Assembly: GCF_000686845.1 (NCBI RefSeq)
Contig: NZ_JMLS01000002.1
Coordinates: forward strand, 372,001 to 436,000
Source of the DNA: Paenibacillus sp. UNC451MF
GTDB taxonomy: Bacteria; Bacillota; Bacilli; Paenibacillales; NBRC-103111
DNA length: 64,000 nucleotides
Reading direction: 5' to 3'
Part shown: positions 52,308 through 61,828 of the stretch, one piece after another
How positions within the stretch are numbered: position 1 is the stretch's first letter
Layout: each line of letters starts with the position of its first letter
Notes under the pieces: generated by a model
The model's database searches: none
Seen by the model: only the letters and a program-made list of their open reading frames with translations
Told to the model about the DNA's origin: nothing
Position numbers and translations under genes: made by a program

Positions 52308-53840
52308 TTATTCCAAAGCCGCAAGCCCATGCCTATCGTAAAAGAACGGGCCTCGAGACCAAACGCAGGCCAAGTGCATCAAAAGCTCTCCGGTCATGCG
52401 CTCCCGTATCGCCGAGTACTTCTCATCGGCATATAAATTATGCCATTCATTAGGATCCGCCTCCAGATCGTACAGCTCACCTTGAAACTGATCGATCCTG
52501 CCTATCGCTTCTCCAAGCGTTCCAGGCATATACACGATAAGCTTCCAGTCCTTTTTTCTCCACATCAAAGCAGGAGCCGAATGATGCGGCTCTGCGCCTT
52601 TGCCGTGAAATTCGCAGAACGTCCCGAGACGCTCAATATCTCCTAGCAAATCCAGTCCCGGCAGCTGTGGATTTCGCGGTAGACCTGCCACTTTCGATAA
52701 TGTCGGCACAAGATCAACCAGCTCAGCCTGCCGTTCGTCAACTGTACCCTGTGTTGCTGCAGGCAAATAGCTCCCGGCCAAGATCATCGGCACCCTAACA
52801 CTGCTATCATACAGACAATACTTGCTGAACCGGTGCTGCCGCTCCCCAAGCATCTCACCGTGATCGGAAACGAAGACAATGAGTGCGTTGTCGAGTCTCC
52901 CTTGCTGTTCCAGCTTTTCCAGTGCCAGACCTAAGTAATGGTCGAGCCAGGAGCAATTCGCCCAGTAGCGAAGTGTTGTTCGCTTCCGCTCCTCTGGTGT
53001 CATTGCTTCCCAGACATGCCGCTTCTCCCAATAATTGTGCTGGCTGCTCTCGTTCACAGCATCTGTTGCCTCCAGATGTGTCCCCTGCTCGAGCTCCCAA
53101 GGTGGTTGAACCATATCTGGAATGTTATTTATATCATATAAATCCTCAAATTCCTTCGGAACATTGAAGCCGGCATGGGGCTTTAAGAAGGAAAGGTACA
53201 AAAACAACGGGCGTGATTCATCCAGCCCTTCATCTATGAAATTCAGGCATTGCTCTGCCACCCAGCCGTCACGGTGCAAATGCATGGGCACTTTACTCGT
53301 GCAGCCGATATACCCTTTAGAATTTTCCTCTCCTCCGCCGTAGTCCTTGGTTTCTTCGTAGTAAGCTGCCAGCCCTTCCGGCTCTACATCTCCCATCATT
53401 ACGGCTCCATCCTCATAATGCCCGCTATCGTGAGCCAGACCGACTGATCGCACTTCGAAGCCGCGTGTTGACGGCGACGGATTTTTCAATCCATGATTCC
53501 AATGCGTCTTGCCGAAGCCTGCTGTCTGATAGCCGGCTTTCCTCATCAATTCAGGAAGCGGATCGCTCGGCAGACGGTCCTCATCGTACAAGCCGCCATG
53601 ATTTGTTCGTACACCCAGCTGTGAAGGGTAATATCCAAACATCATTGAGCTGCGGCTTGGCACGCACATCGGTGCCTGACATACCGCTTGACTGTAAGTG
53701 ATGCCTTGGGCCGATAGCTTATCGATGTTAGGTGTATGAATATATGGGTTGTATTTACCGATGCAGTCCCAGCGCTGCTGATCCGTCATGAAAAATATAA
53801 TGTTTGGTTTGGTCAGTGCCCTTTCCGATTTGCTTTGCAT
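52308..53840 (-). CDS. Sulfatase (S1 family, Cys-type)
   Basis: A 510-residue type I sulfatase. The formylglycine site is CVPSR (Cys59), in AVCQAPMCVPSRSSM; Asp19/20 region NIIFFMTDQQRWDC supplies metal ligands. Later motifs are GKTHWNHG, LFLYLSFLKPHAGF and VSDHGEMLGERQHRFSK. The Cys must be oxidised by a formylglycine-generating enzyme, not present in this window. No signal peptide is visible, so it may act in the cytoplasm on imported oligosaccharides. It removes sulfate esters, which suggests a sulfated glycan as the substrate of this locus. ATG at 53840 after GGAAGG, 24 bases downstream of the GH106-like gene. Confidence 0.92.
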   Translation of the reverse strand: MQSKSERALTKPNIIFFMTDQQRWDCIGKYNPYIHTPNIDKLSAQGITYSQAVCQAPMCVPSRSSMMFGYYPSQLGVRTNHGGLYDEDRLPSDPLPELMRKAGYQTAGFGKTHWNHGLKNPSPSTRGFEVRSVGLAHDSGHYEDGAVMMGDVEPEGLAAYYEETKDYGGGEENSKGYIGCTSKVPMHLHRDGWVAEQCLNFIDEGLDESRPLFLYLSFLKPHAGFNVPKEFEDLYDINNIPDMVQPPWELEQGTHLEATDAVNESSQHNYWEKRHVWEAMTPEERKRTTLRYWANCSWLDHYLGLALEKLEQQGRLDNALIVFVSDHGEMLGERQHRFSKYCLYDSSVRVPMILAGSYLPAATQGTVDERQAELVDLVPTLSKVAGLPRNPQLPGLDLLGDIERLGTFCEFHGKGAEPHHSAPALMWRKKDWKLIVYMPGTLGEAIGRIDQFQGELYDLEADPNEWHNLYADEKYSAIRERMTGELLMHLACVWSRGPFFYDRHGLAALE

Positions 53841-53863
53841 GAACGTTTCACTTTCCTTCCCAT

Positions 53864-56800
53864 CTATGATATTACTTTAGGCATTTGCACCGTACTAACA
53901 GGCTTCAACTCATGTCTCGCATAATCAAAATATTTGCCTTCGAGTAGGCCAATCAAAGTATTGGTTACCCGAACTTCGACATGGTTCGTGCCTACAACAA
54001 GCTCCGAGGTTTGACCACGGAAGCGATAAGGCATCCAAGCGCGGGCGCCCAGCGACTGGCCATTCACCCATACTTCAGCCACCTCATGGAACTGAGGGTC
54101 CAAGCCTTCGAATGTAAGCTCGAAGCTATCCGAAGCTGGCAGATCATCGAGCTGAAGCTCACGGCTGAACGACATCGTTCCGGCAAAGTACGGATAGCCC
54201 GCATAAGGACCTGCCGTAAGCGGTTGTTTCTGAGCGACCGGACGCTTCAACACGGGACGCTGCTCAGCGTCAAAGCCGGTTTGGAAGGCGCCCGTAATGT
54301 ACAGCGCGTCGATTAGGCCATTCCAATCCTGCTCAATTGCCACATCTACGGCAATTTCATTAGTACCTTGCTGAATATAGGGTGTAATATCACAGCCAAC
54401 ATTCATATAGTCGTACAAGAAGAACCGCTCGAATTCCTGCTTCTGCAAACGATGACCGTTAATGACAATCGAACCTTCACCAGATAACGCGCCTTGGTCC
54501 ATCACCAAATGCACCCTATCGAGCATCTCATCCACGACAATGGTTGTCGTATAGCGAGCTTGCAGCGGATAAGCCAAGCGAATCTGCATCGGCGTACCGA
54601 ACAGTTGGCTCATTTGCACCGGCAGCTTCGTCGAGGCAGCCAAATCGGCGCATTGATCAATGAACGTCTTGACCTGTACCAGATCCCCTGCACCATCAGC
54701 CTCTGACTGTGAGCCATTGACTCCTTGGAGTGAAAGCTTGAACGCGTCCAAACGTATCGCGTTATCCCCTTCTGTCTGCATCGACCACAAAGCCGCTTCC
54801 GAAGCGTCAACAACCCAATTCCATGCCTTGCTCTCAGCAGCAACTGCCGCGCTTTGGCTGCGTGTCAAGCGGAACAGTCTGGACTCATAAGAGCCCAGGT
54901 AAAGCGGCAGGGTCCAACGGTCGTTGGCCTGTAAGGCCTCTACGGCAGTTTCGTCGCCGCGATCTAGTGACAGCTCCGTGAATTGCACGGCTAGCGCATC
55001 CGAAGCACCCCACAATGCAGCCGAAACCTGTAAAGACAAGTCACGCACTGATTCCTCCTGGTTGCTGACAAACACAAGGAAGCTATCCTCGTCAATACGG
55101 CGCGTCTGCATCAGTATGCTGTTGCCTCCATAGTCCGGCTCCAGCTTCACTGTCAACGGTTGCAGCTCCTCAAGCAACGTGGACATGCTGCTGAGCACGG
55201 AAGAAGCCTCAGCCGATGCGGAGAATGGCAAATGATAGGCACTTGCTTCACCTTTGAACCATTGCAGCGCAGCCTCGCTGCCCTCGCTCCAGAAAAGCTC
55301 GGCCGGCGCTTGCGGCAAGCCGAATATATCCGCTGCCGTGGATGCATTCCAGCCGGAGGATTGAATCGATTGATAGGGCAGCTGCCCCATGCTAATGACG
55401 ACACCTCCCTGCGCGAGGAAAGCTTCCAGCTTCCCCCAAGCGCCGCTCTCCAGATTCGTCATCGGAGGCACAATAATGATGGAATAGCTCGCGTTGCTTA
55501 GAGTAGCAAGGCCGTTTTCCACAGTTGCTTCCCCAAGCAGCTCGGCATCGAGGTGATCGTAGTCTCTTCCGCTGTACGTCAGCTCGTTACAAATGCGCGT
55601 CCACCACGCTTTCAAATCGCCGAGCTTACGCTTCTCGTCGGGTTGCTTGCCACCATAATCAAAATGGTGGAACGGATTGCCCATATGTGCCCACAGCGAA
55701 GTTGTAGGCTGGAGCACCGCTACTTTGATATCCGCTTGTCCACAGCTCATCACATAGCTAATCCGCCCAACGTAATCTCCCAGCTGTTTGAAATGGGCCC
55801 AATACGGATTTTGCAAAAACTGTGACGGAGGCGCGTCATGCTTCATCAACGCATCGAGCGTATAGAAAAAGGCATGGAAGTTAAAGAAGTTCGTTCCTTG
55901 TGCCGCCATCCGGTCTATCATCCACTTCGCATCCTGCAAAGTCATCGACCAGCCGACACTATGGAAGCATTCAATTAAATTGCGCTCCCGGCCAAATTGA
56001 CGCGCTATCGAGCTAACCATCTTAGCGCTGCTGCGGAAGCTTTCCGCTTGGTTGTTCAATATCCAATCCAGCGAGCGCCCAAGCTTCTCATGCGCAGTAT
56101 CCCCGCCGGGCACATGGCTGTACCTCTGCGTCGTATGACGCACGGACGGCACCTCCGTCACATATTCCAGCCCGTGCTGCTCGCACCAGTCATGCACTTG
56201 CTTATGATAAGCACCGAGTAGCAGCTCATGAATTGCCTGATAATAGTCGTAACGAATGCGAGCCGCCTGATCGGCTTCCTCATACAGCAGTGCATGCAGG
56301 TGATCCCTCAGGTCATAACCGTTTCGTTCCAAGAAAAATTGCGGCAGCTTCGGAGACCAAGGAATACTGCCCAGAAGCCCGATCTCGTCGGTAAATATCC
56401 CTTTGATCGTACCCCCGAAATATTCCCCCAAATGCTGAGCGTACTTGTCATGTGTCAGCCGGATAAACGTTGCCATAGCTTCATGATTGCACGGGTCGAC
56501 GAACGTCCCATAATATTTGAAGTCCTCTATTTCCTTCTCCTGAACGATCAGCACTTCCCAATCGCCTGCCGGAGCGGTCCATTCGATCTTTTGCACAGTG
56601 CGATAAGTAAAGAACCGCTTCTGGTTGTAAGCTGTTAAGCCCGCTTTTTGGAAAATCGGCTCCGCCTGGAAGTTCCCGATGGCTGAACGGACATCCACAG
56701 CTTCGTTCCACAGCTTGTCTCCCTCCGGCGTTACAGGAATCGCCTTCGCATATACAATGCGTGCCCATGGCAGCTCCATAGACAAATGTCCTCCGCCCTG

Positions 56801-57157
56801 TACCCGCTCAGCCTGATGCTCCAGGGTGTAATGTTTCGCCTCCGGATGCTCAAGCGTAACTTCACCGCCTGCAATACCGCTAGGATACGGATACTCATCG
56901 TAGAGCCATACATTCAGGTTACGGCGTTCGGCAGCTTCCACCGCAACACGTACTTTTTTAAACCAAGCATCGGATAAATAAGGTACCTGCAGTCCCTGTC
57001 TTGCGCATATGAAAAATCCACCTAGGCCTTTGTCCTTCATCTCATCGATCTGATAACGTATTTGCTCGTCGTCCATCTCTCCATTCCAAAACCAAAACGG
57101 ATGAATGCGGTAAGCAGCTTCAGGCTGCGCAAAAGACTGCATATTGAATTGCGCCAT
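53864..57157 (-). CDS. GH106-like alpha-L-rhamnosidase
   Basis: A 1097-residue protein beginning with the family's characteristic PFWFWNGEMDDEQIRYQIDE and GLGGFFICARQGLQVPYLS, then LYDEYPYPSGIAGGEV, features shared with GH106-type rhamnosidases and their relatives. A (beta/alpha)8 barrel occupies roughly residues 1-500 (for example IKGIFTDEIGL with an acidic pair), followed by beta domains; the C-terminal 150 residues look like a carbohydrate-binding jelly roll (WVNGQSLGARAWMPYRF). No signal peptide is visible. It should release rhamnose from imported oligosaccharides. The ATG at 57157 follows GAGGAGATG. First gene of the GH106-sulfatase unit and divergent from yheD copy 6. Confidence 0.83.
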   Translation of the reverse strand: MAQFNMQSFAQPEAAYRIHPFWFWNGEMDDEQIRYQIDEMKDKGLGGFFICARQGLQVPYLSDAWFKKVRVAVEAAERRNLNVWLYDEYPYPSGIAGGEVTLEHPEAKHYTLEHQAERVQGGGHLSMELPWARIVYAKAIPVTPEGDKLWNEAVDVRSAIGNFQAEPIFQKAGLTAYNQKRFFTYRTVQKIEWTAPAGDWEVLIVQEKEIEDFKYYGTFVDPCNHEAMATFIRLTHDKYAQHLGEYFGGTIKGIFTDEIGLLGSIPWSPKLPQFFLERNGYDLRDHLHALLYEEADQAARIRYDYYQAIHELLLGAYHKQVHDWCEQHGLEYVTEVPSVRHTTQRYSHVPGGDTAHEKLGRSLDWILNNQAESFRSSAKMVSSIARQFGRERNLIECFHSVGWSMTLQDAKWMIDRMAAQGTNFFNFHAFFYTLDALMKHDAPPSQFLQNPYWAHFKQLGDYVGRISYVMSCGQADIKVAVLQPTTSLWAHMGNPFHHFDYGGKQPDEKRKLGDLKAWWTRICNELTYSGRDYDHLDAELLGEATVENGLATLSNASYSIIIVPPMTNLESGAWGKLEAFLAQGGVVISMGQLPYQSIQSSGWNASTAADIFGLPQAPAELFWSEGSEAALQWFKGEASAYHLPFSASAEASSVLSSMSTLLEELQPLTVKLEPDYGGNSILMQTRRIDEDSFLVFVSNQEESVRDLSLQVSAALWGASDALAVQFTELSLDRGDETAVEALQANDRWTLPLYLGSYESRLFRLTRSQSAAVAAESKAWNWVVDASEAALWSMQTEGDNAIRLDAFKLSLQGVNGSQSEADGAGDLVQVKTFIDQCADLAASTKLPVQMSQLFGTPMQIRLAYPLQARYTTTIVVDEMLDRVHLVMDQGALSGEGSIVINGHRLQKQEFERFFLYDYMNVGCDITPYIQQGTNEIAVDVAIEQDWNGLIDALYITGAFQTGFDAEQRPVLKRPVAQKQPLTAGPYAGYPYFAGTMSFSRELQLDDLPASDSFELTFEGLDPQFHEVAEVWVNGQSLGARAWMPYRFRGQTSELVVGTNHVEVRVTNTLIGLLEGKYFDYARHELKPVSTVQMPKVIS

Positions 57158-57392
57158 TTAAGCTCATCTCCTCGTCATATGAATAAATCCTTCTATACTA
57201 TTAAGAACTATATAAGAAGCAGCTTTTGCCCTACAATCGTATTATTTTGCGAAGGCTGATTTTGTCTTCGACTATCTTGTCTGTTTTGCACATCCTTGCA
57301 AAATTGCCGGAGAAAGCAGTGGAAAGACTAGAACCTCTAACCAGACGTAATCCCGTAGAAGGTTGGTATGAATATTTAGAAAAAAAACTCCA

Positions 57393-57450
57393 GTTTGGGC
57401 GAATATCTAAAGCGAGACGAACGCCCTGCTCATATCCTATTATGCGGTTC
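57393..57450 (+). promoter_or_regulatory. Late-sporulation promoter element of yheD copy 6, with GerE-like box
   Basis: GTTTGGGCGAAT (57393-57404) fits 11 of 12 positions of the GerE consensus RWWTRGGYNNYY. Downstream come CGAGAC (57413-57418) and TCATAT-N2-TATTATGCGGTTC (57430-57450), with a CATA -10-type core. The same parts with the same internal 17-bp step occur before the capA-like gene. The 320-base gap to the GH106-like gene holds nothing else I can assign. Confidence 0.6.
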
Positions 57451-57477
57451 TATAATTTCAGAAAGACGGGGACTTTT

Positions 57478-58527
57478 ATGAACAATATTCTCGGCATCAT
57501 GACGCACCGGATCCATCATCCAAATAGCTTCCGGCGGCATGCCAGGGCCGCTTTGGCTGAAAATTTTAGTGGAGTAATTGTGTATACGCCGCAGGGTGTG
57601 AATCTAAAGACCGGGCAGATCCACGGCCATGTATTTCGAGATGGGACTTGGTCTCGACAGCGCGCCTCCTATCCCAAGATCAATCTGGATATCGGCTTCT
57701 ACCCTGAATCATCGCTTAGAAAAGCAAGCCTTGTGAAAAAAAGCAAGCAGCTTCGCTTTACTGCATATGGATTAGGCAACAAATGCAAGATTCAGAGTCA
57801 TCTTGTTCGTTCCTCGTTTCTTCAGCCTTATCTTCTGCCGACCGAGCAAGTAAAAACGGCTCAGGAATTCATCCAATTTTTAAAAGCTCATCGAAGCATT
57901 ATGTTGAAGCCGATCAATGGCTGGGGCGGAAAAGGAATCATAAGAGTCACTCTGGACAAAAGCCACTTTATCGTTCAGCAAAACGGAATGCCCGCGTTGA
58001 CCTTACCTCTCAGCTCTCAAGGGCCCTATATTAGAAAAGTATTAAGGAACGGACGACATCTCATGCAAAAATGGATCGACATTCGGAACCGCAGCGGACG
58101 CGTCTTCGACATTCGTGCGCTGGTACAAAAAAACGGCGAAGGCAATTGGCAAACAACGGGAACTGCCGTCCGTGAAGGTAAGCAAGGCAAAATAACGTCG
58201 AATATCAAAAGCGGTGGCAGCGCGCATCAAGTGAGCGATTACCTGAAAAAGGAATTCGATAACGAGAGAGGAGAGGCGCTTACGAATTCCGTCGCCGAGA
58301 TAGCGCAATATATCCCTCCTTTTATGGAAAAGTCCTATCATACCCGCTTATCGGAATTAGGGATCGATCTTGCCATAGATACGAACGGCCGTCTTTGGCT
58401 TCTTGAGGTTAATATCAAGCCAGGGAGAATGGTCATGCTGCAGGTATACGGTAAAAAGGCGTGGGAACGAAGCTTCAGGGTTCCTTTTCAAAACGCTCGC
58501 CGCATATTGGATAAAAATTCAAAATAA
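57478..58527 (+). CDS. YheC/YheD-family ATP-grasp protein, short form (copy 6)
   Basis: A 349-residue short-form member starting MNNILGIMTHRIHHPNSFRR at ATG 57478, after GACGGGGA. The frame is open back to 57226, but that stretch contains the promoter element and is not family-like. Motifs: MLKPINGWGGKGIIRV, LMQKWIDIRN, FDIRALVQKNGEG and LGIDLAIDTNGRLWLLEVNI (then KPGRM). The third Gly-rich position differs from the other copies (GWGGKG). It stands apart from copies 1-5, separated by the glycan locus, but shares its promoter type with the capA-like gene. Confidence 0.88.
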   Translation: MNNILGIMTHRIHHPNSFRRHARAALAENFSGVIVYTPQGVNLKTGQIHGHVFRDGTWSRQRASYPKINLDIGFYPESSLRKASLVKKSKQLRFTAYGLGNKCKIQSHLVRSSFLQPYLLPTEQVKTAQEFIQFLKAHRSIMLKPINGWGGKGIIRVTLDKSHFIVQQNGMPALTLPLSSQGPYIRKVLRNGRHLMQKWIDIRNRSGRVFDIRALVQKNGEGNWQTTGTAVREGKQGKITSNIKSGGSAHQVSDYLKKEFDNERGEALTNSVAEIAQYIPPFMEKSYHTRLSELGIDLAIDTNGRLWLLEVNIKPGRMVMLQVYGKKAWERSFRVPFQNARRILDKNSK

Positions 58528-58915
58528 TGATAATTACTTCTATTAGAGATAGTGCCATTACCCTTACAAAACCTTCCAAGGAGAACATCTTCTATTCGGT
58601 GTTATTTCCTGCTTAAGAGGGTCGTGGAGGGTCATTTTTTTTGTTAATTTGTGACAGCGCTTACCTTCCATTATTTCTCGTAGTCGGATACGTTTAGTAA
58701 CGCTCAAGGTGCGCTAGAATAGGAAAACAAGCCCTATATTGAGAAAGAAAGCACACGTTTCCAGCTCCATTACCGGTCATAAATATTCCAAATAAAAGAA
58801 GTTATAGAGAGCTTGGCTATATCTACCAGTGAAAACCGCCATTGAACCTTGTTATTATGGTTAAGTAACCCATATCAGGTGAGGTTATGTAACTCAGATA
58901 AGGAGATGGTAATAA
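58528..58915. other. Intergenic region between yheD copy 6 and the NlpC/P60 gene
   Basis: A 388-base AT-rich gap. I see no gene and no strong terminator after copy 6. Close to the NlpC/P60 start is an imperfect inverted repeat GTTAAGTAACC-N12-GGTTATGTAAC (58860-58893; 9 of 11 pairs), which may be an operator. Confidence 0.35.
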
Positions 58916-59920
58916 TTGAAGAAAAGAATTATTTGTTTAACGCTAGCAATGTCCTTGGGAATTACAGGAATAGCTTCCGCTAATGCAAGTTACACCACTT
59001 CCGAAGCCATTGCCAAATACAAAAAGTATATTAACGCTGATAGCTATGTAAAAGATGAATTGTACAATGTTGCGGATTTCCGTAGTAAGTATGCCAATGT
59101 ATCAGGATCGCTTGCATACAAAATAGTTGATAGAGCTATCTGGTACATGGAGAACGGTTACTTTGTTTACGGTCACGGGAATGATGCATATGGTAAATAT
59201 GGATATGAAGATTGCTCCGGCTTCACCCGCCTCGTATTCGGTGACTTCGGCTTCAATATCACGGGTACATCAGCAAATTACGACTCCGTTGGAACCAAAG
59301 TCGCAGGCGTCGGCAAGAAAAAAGTCAACGGAAAATGGCAGCTCACTGGAGTTGAAAACCTGAAGATCGGCGATATTCTGACCTGGCAGCAGGATGATCA
59401 TATTTCCCACGTAGCCATTTACATGGGTACTAATCGCGACGGCGAACCGGTAGTGCTTGGAACCAGAGATGACGGTAATCCGACCGGACTTGGCACCATT
59501 GATAGCTGGTCCTACTGGTGGGGCGAGAAATTCCATTCTGCAAGACGCGTAGTGCCTGCTGCTGGTTTCACTGGAATGGCTGGCAAGACGGTTAGTGCTC
59601 CTGTCATCCCAAGCTCATACGTGCTTCCGCCACAGAAAGCTATTCCTGCTTGGAACGGACAGACGACTCCACCGAGTACTCCAAAGCCGCCTGCTGAAAC
59701 ACCTAACACCCAAAAGAAACAATACGTTGTGACTAATAACGGATGGGTATCTTTTAAAGCATCAGCAAGCTCAAGCTCCGCTACAGTAGGACGTCTCGAA
59801 TTGGGGCAAAAAGCGGAATTGATCAAAGAAGCCAATCAATATTGGTATCAAGTGAAATGGAATGGCAAGACAGTCTACATAACGACAAACAGCAAGTATA
59901 CAAAAGTTGTCAAAGAATAA
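58916..59920 (+). CDS. Secreted NlpC/P60-type peptidase with SH3-like domain
   Basis: A 334-residue exported protein. Signal peptide at residues 1-25 (MKKRIICLTLAMSLGITGIA). A helical region is followed by a CHAP/NlpC-P60-like domain with YEDCSGFTRLVFG (catalytic Cys), HISHVAIYMG (His) and a C-terminal GEKFHSARRV. After a Pro/Thr-rich linker (about 235-260) comes an SH3b-like domain (VSFKASASSSSATVGRLELG) for wall binding. It probably cuts peptidoglycan stem peptides or a similar peptide polymer. The start is TTG 58916, six bases after AAGGAGATGG. It is in the ATP-grasp neighbourhood, and a perfect terminator follows. Confidence 0.88.
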   Translation: MKKRIICLTLAMSLGITGIASANASYTTSEAIAKYKKYINADSYVKDELYNVADFRSKYANVSGSLAYKIVDRAIWYMENGYFVYGHGNDAYGKYGYEDCSGFTRLVFGDFGFNITGTSANYDSVGTKVAGVGKKKVNGKWQLTGVENLKIGDILTWQQDDHISHVAIYMGTNRDGEPVVLGTRDDGNPTGLGTIDSWSYWWGEKFHSARRVVPAAGFTGMAGKTVSAPVIPSSYVLPPQKAIPAWNGQTTPPSTPKPPAETPNTQKKQYVVTNNGWVSFKASASSSSATVGRLELGQKAELIKEANQYWYQVKWNGKTVYITTNSKYTKVVKE

Positions 59921-59967
59921 CGACCTCTATAGGTCATCGCATTCATAAAATTTCATAAGCCATTTCG

Positions 59968-59997
59968 AAAGCGCCGCTTGCTATTAAGCGGCGCTTT
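59968..59997. terminator. Bidirectional terminator
   Basis: AAAGCGCCGCTT and AAGCGGCGCTTT are perfect 12-bp arms around a 6-base loop, between the convergent NlpC/P60 and AstE-like genes. Confidence 0.85.
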
Positions 59998-60007
59998 ATA
60001 CTTTACC

Positions 60008-60697
60008 TCAGGACTTATTTGACGTTAGCCTTGCTGCTTTCAGCAGGGTACGCAATATGTTCATTTGATAACTGACACGGTCTTTGATGGGTAATCCGAT
60101 CCCCGTTTCGACAGTAATGGCCTTTGCCTTTAATAAGTGATATGCCGCCGAACGGCCTGACCCGTCTAATTCTCGTACGAGTATGGAAAAGTGTCTCCCT
60201 CTCCGTCGGATGGACCCATTCATTCGCTTGATAACTTGCTTCGCTGGAGGGATAGCTTGACTGCCGGGATTGGTAATCAGCGTTTGTCCAAGAGCCCTCG
60301 GATTTAAACTCGATAAACCGTTCGCTTCATGCAGATCAATGTACCATGCAGCCTTCTGCCGCTTGGCTAATTGAAATACCGCTCTTGAAAGCGGGTGACG
60401 AGCGGCCTTGGATTGTTTGGTCGGAAATGTTCTATTTAAATCGGGTTTTCCCCTTTTACGCCGCTTGAATGCAACCTGATTCACTATAGGAACGATAATC
60501 AGCTTACCGCTATGAATATGGACAATATCTCTCTGAATGTATCCCAACAACTTTTTAGCAGCAAGAATACCTGCTCTTTCCGACCCGTGAACTCCCGCCG
60601 TAACCATGATAGTGTTTCCTTTTGTATCTCCATTGACAATATAATACGGCGTCTCGTACTTAGTGTTCTTCGCCAATAGGTGCTTCGTAATTCGCAA
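60008..60697 (-). CDS. AstE/AspA-like zinc deacylase (M14 superfamily)
   Basis: A 229-residue short member of the succinylglutamate desuccinylase/aspartoacylase group. Zinc ligands are in VTAGVHGSERAGI (His, Glu) and YIDLHEANGL (His); DLNRTFP is the family substrate motif and AITVETGIG carries the likely catalytic Glu. These enzymes hydrolyse N-acyl amino acids or C-terminal amide bonds. The start is TTG 60697, six bases after GGGAGGTG; an earlier GTG at 60706 lies inside that site. Next to the ATP-grasp genes it could trim or recycle an amide-linked product; that is inference. Confidence 0.85.
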   Translation of the reverse strand: MRITKHLLAKNTKYETPYYIVNGDTKGNTIMVTAGVHGSERAGILAAKKLLGYIQRDIVHIHSGKLIIVPIVNQVAFKRRKRGKPDLNRTFPTKQSKAARHPLSRAVFQLAKRQKAAWYIDLHEANGLSSLNPRALGQTLITNPGSQAIPPAKQVIKRMNGSIRRRGRHFSILVRELDGSGRSAAYHLLKAKAITVETGIGLPIKDRVSYQMNILRTLLKAARLTSNKS

Positions 60698-60895
60698 CCT
60701 GCTCACCTCCCGGATAATCTAAAATACGTTGCGGCTGAGGCTATTGCTATGGACATATGAATCATAAACTACATATTCAATGAAAAAAGCATAAGAATAG
60801 CTCCCCAGGTCGGTTCTCGACGAAGAGAGCTTTTCTTGTTTTGTGAACAAATCATACAAATGTCAAATGCCGCTTCATTTGTCCGTCGCTGTCGC

Positions 60896-61681
60896 TCAGC
60901 GTGTCGTTCTAGCCGTAAGCGCTGAGGCTCTGAGCACGCGGACGGAATAAGCGATTTTGTCATAAAGCTTCGGATCGGCATGGTGTCTGAATAATTGGTA
61001 CTGGGGCTTGGTATTGGCTTCGATCAGCCAAATCTTTTCTTCCGTATCGATAGCGATGTCCAGACCTAGCTCTGTTATGTTCGGGTAGTGGATCTTCATC
61101 GCTTTGGCAATTTTGCCGGACAAAGTCTTGATCCGTCCGTCCCATTTGGAAGAGTCCTCTTTAGGGATGCCAAACGTACATGATAGAGCTTGATGCAGCC
61201 TAATGGCTTTTCCTCCCCGGCTGTGGTTTGTCACGAATCGATTTTTTGCCGCGACCTTACCCATGATGCCAAAAAATCTCCATTTCTTGTTTGGTCTGAT
61301 GTGAAGAAGGACTCGAAAATCAACCGGTTTTCCTTTAATCCGAATCAAATCGATCCCCTGCTGTACAATATACCTCTTGTTCCCAATAAGCTGCTTCAGC
61401 CTTTTGGAGGCTAAATTAGAATCACGATGTCGGTATGTCTTAGTGGCCGTTTGGATAATACAGGCGCTGTCTTCTTCCCGCGAAACCTTTACAATCCCTT
61501 GTCCCCTCATACCGAGATCCGGTTTGAGAAAAAGGACCGCATGCCGTTCAATCATGTCTAAGAACGAGTCCGGCGAAAATAGCTCCGTTTCCGGTAACAA
61601 TGAGCGGAGTTCCTCTTCACTCCAAAGCGCCTCATGCTTCAACCATTTTCTCCCGGGATACTTATGCAAATTTCCTTTCAC
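60896..61681 (-). CDS. YheC/YheD-type ATP-grasp protein, minimal form (copy 7)
   Basis: A 261-residue protein that contains only the ATP-grasp part of the family: both the N-terminal beta domain and the first part of the YheC/YheD core are absent, although the start is intact (GTG 61681 behind GGAGGAGA). Motifs: FLKPDLGMRGQGIVKV, YIVQQGIDLIRIKGKP, DFRVLLHIRP, VTNHSRGGKAI and LDIAIDTEEKIWLIEANTKP. It is therefore a compact ligase-type protein rather than a broken gene. It is divergent from the capA-like gene. Confidence 0.85.
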   Translation of the reverse strand: MKGNLHKYPGRKWLKHEALWSEEELRSLLPETELFSPDSFLDMIERHAVLFLKPDLGMRGQGIVKVSREEDSACIIQTATKTYRHRDSNLASKRLKQLIGNKRYIVQQGIDLIRIKGKPVDFRVLLHIRPNKKWRFFGIMGKVAAKNRFVTNHSRGGKAIRLHQALSCTFGIPKEDSSKWDGRIKTLSGKIAKAMKIHYPNITELGLDIAIDTEEKIWLIEANTKPQYQLFRHHADPKLYDKIAYSVRVLRASALTARTTR

Positions 61682-61828
61682 TGTAGGATCTCCTCCGTGT
61701 GATTTGCAGCGGTTTGTACGCCCTTAAATAAACTGCGAACTGACGTTACTTATACTATTCCGCTGTCAATGAAAGAGTACCTAGCCTATTAACCATCCTT
61801 AAGCCTTCTAGGCTGAAGCGCTACTGAA

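Noticed and set aside
57226-57477. 84-codon upstream extension of yheD copy 6
   Set aside because: It contains the shared promoter element and the ATG at 57478 aligns with the short-form family start.
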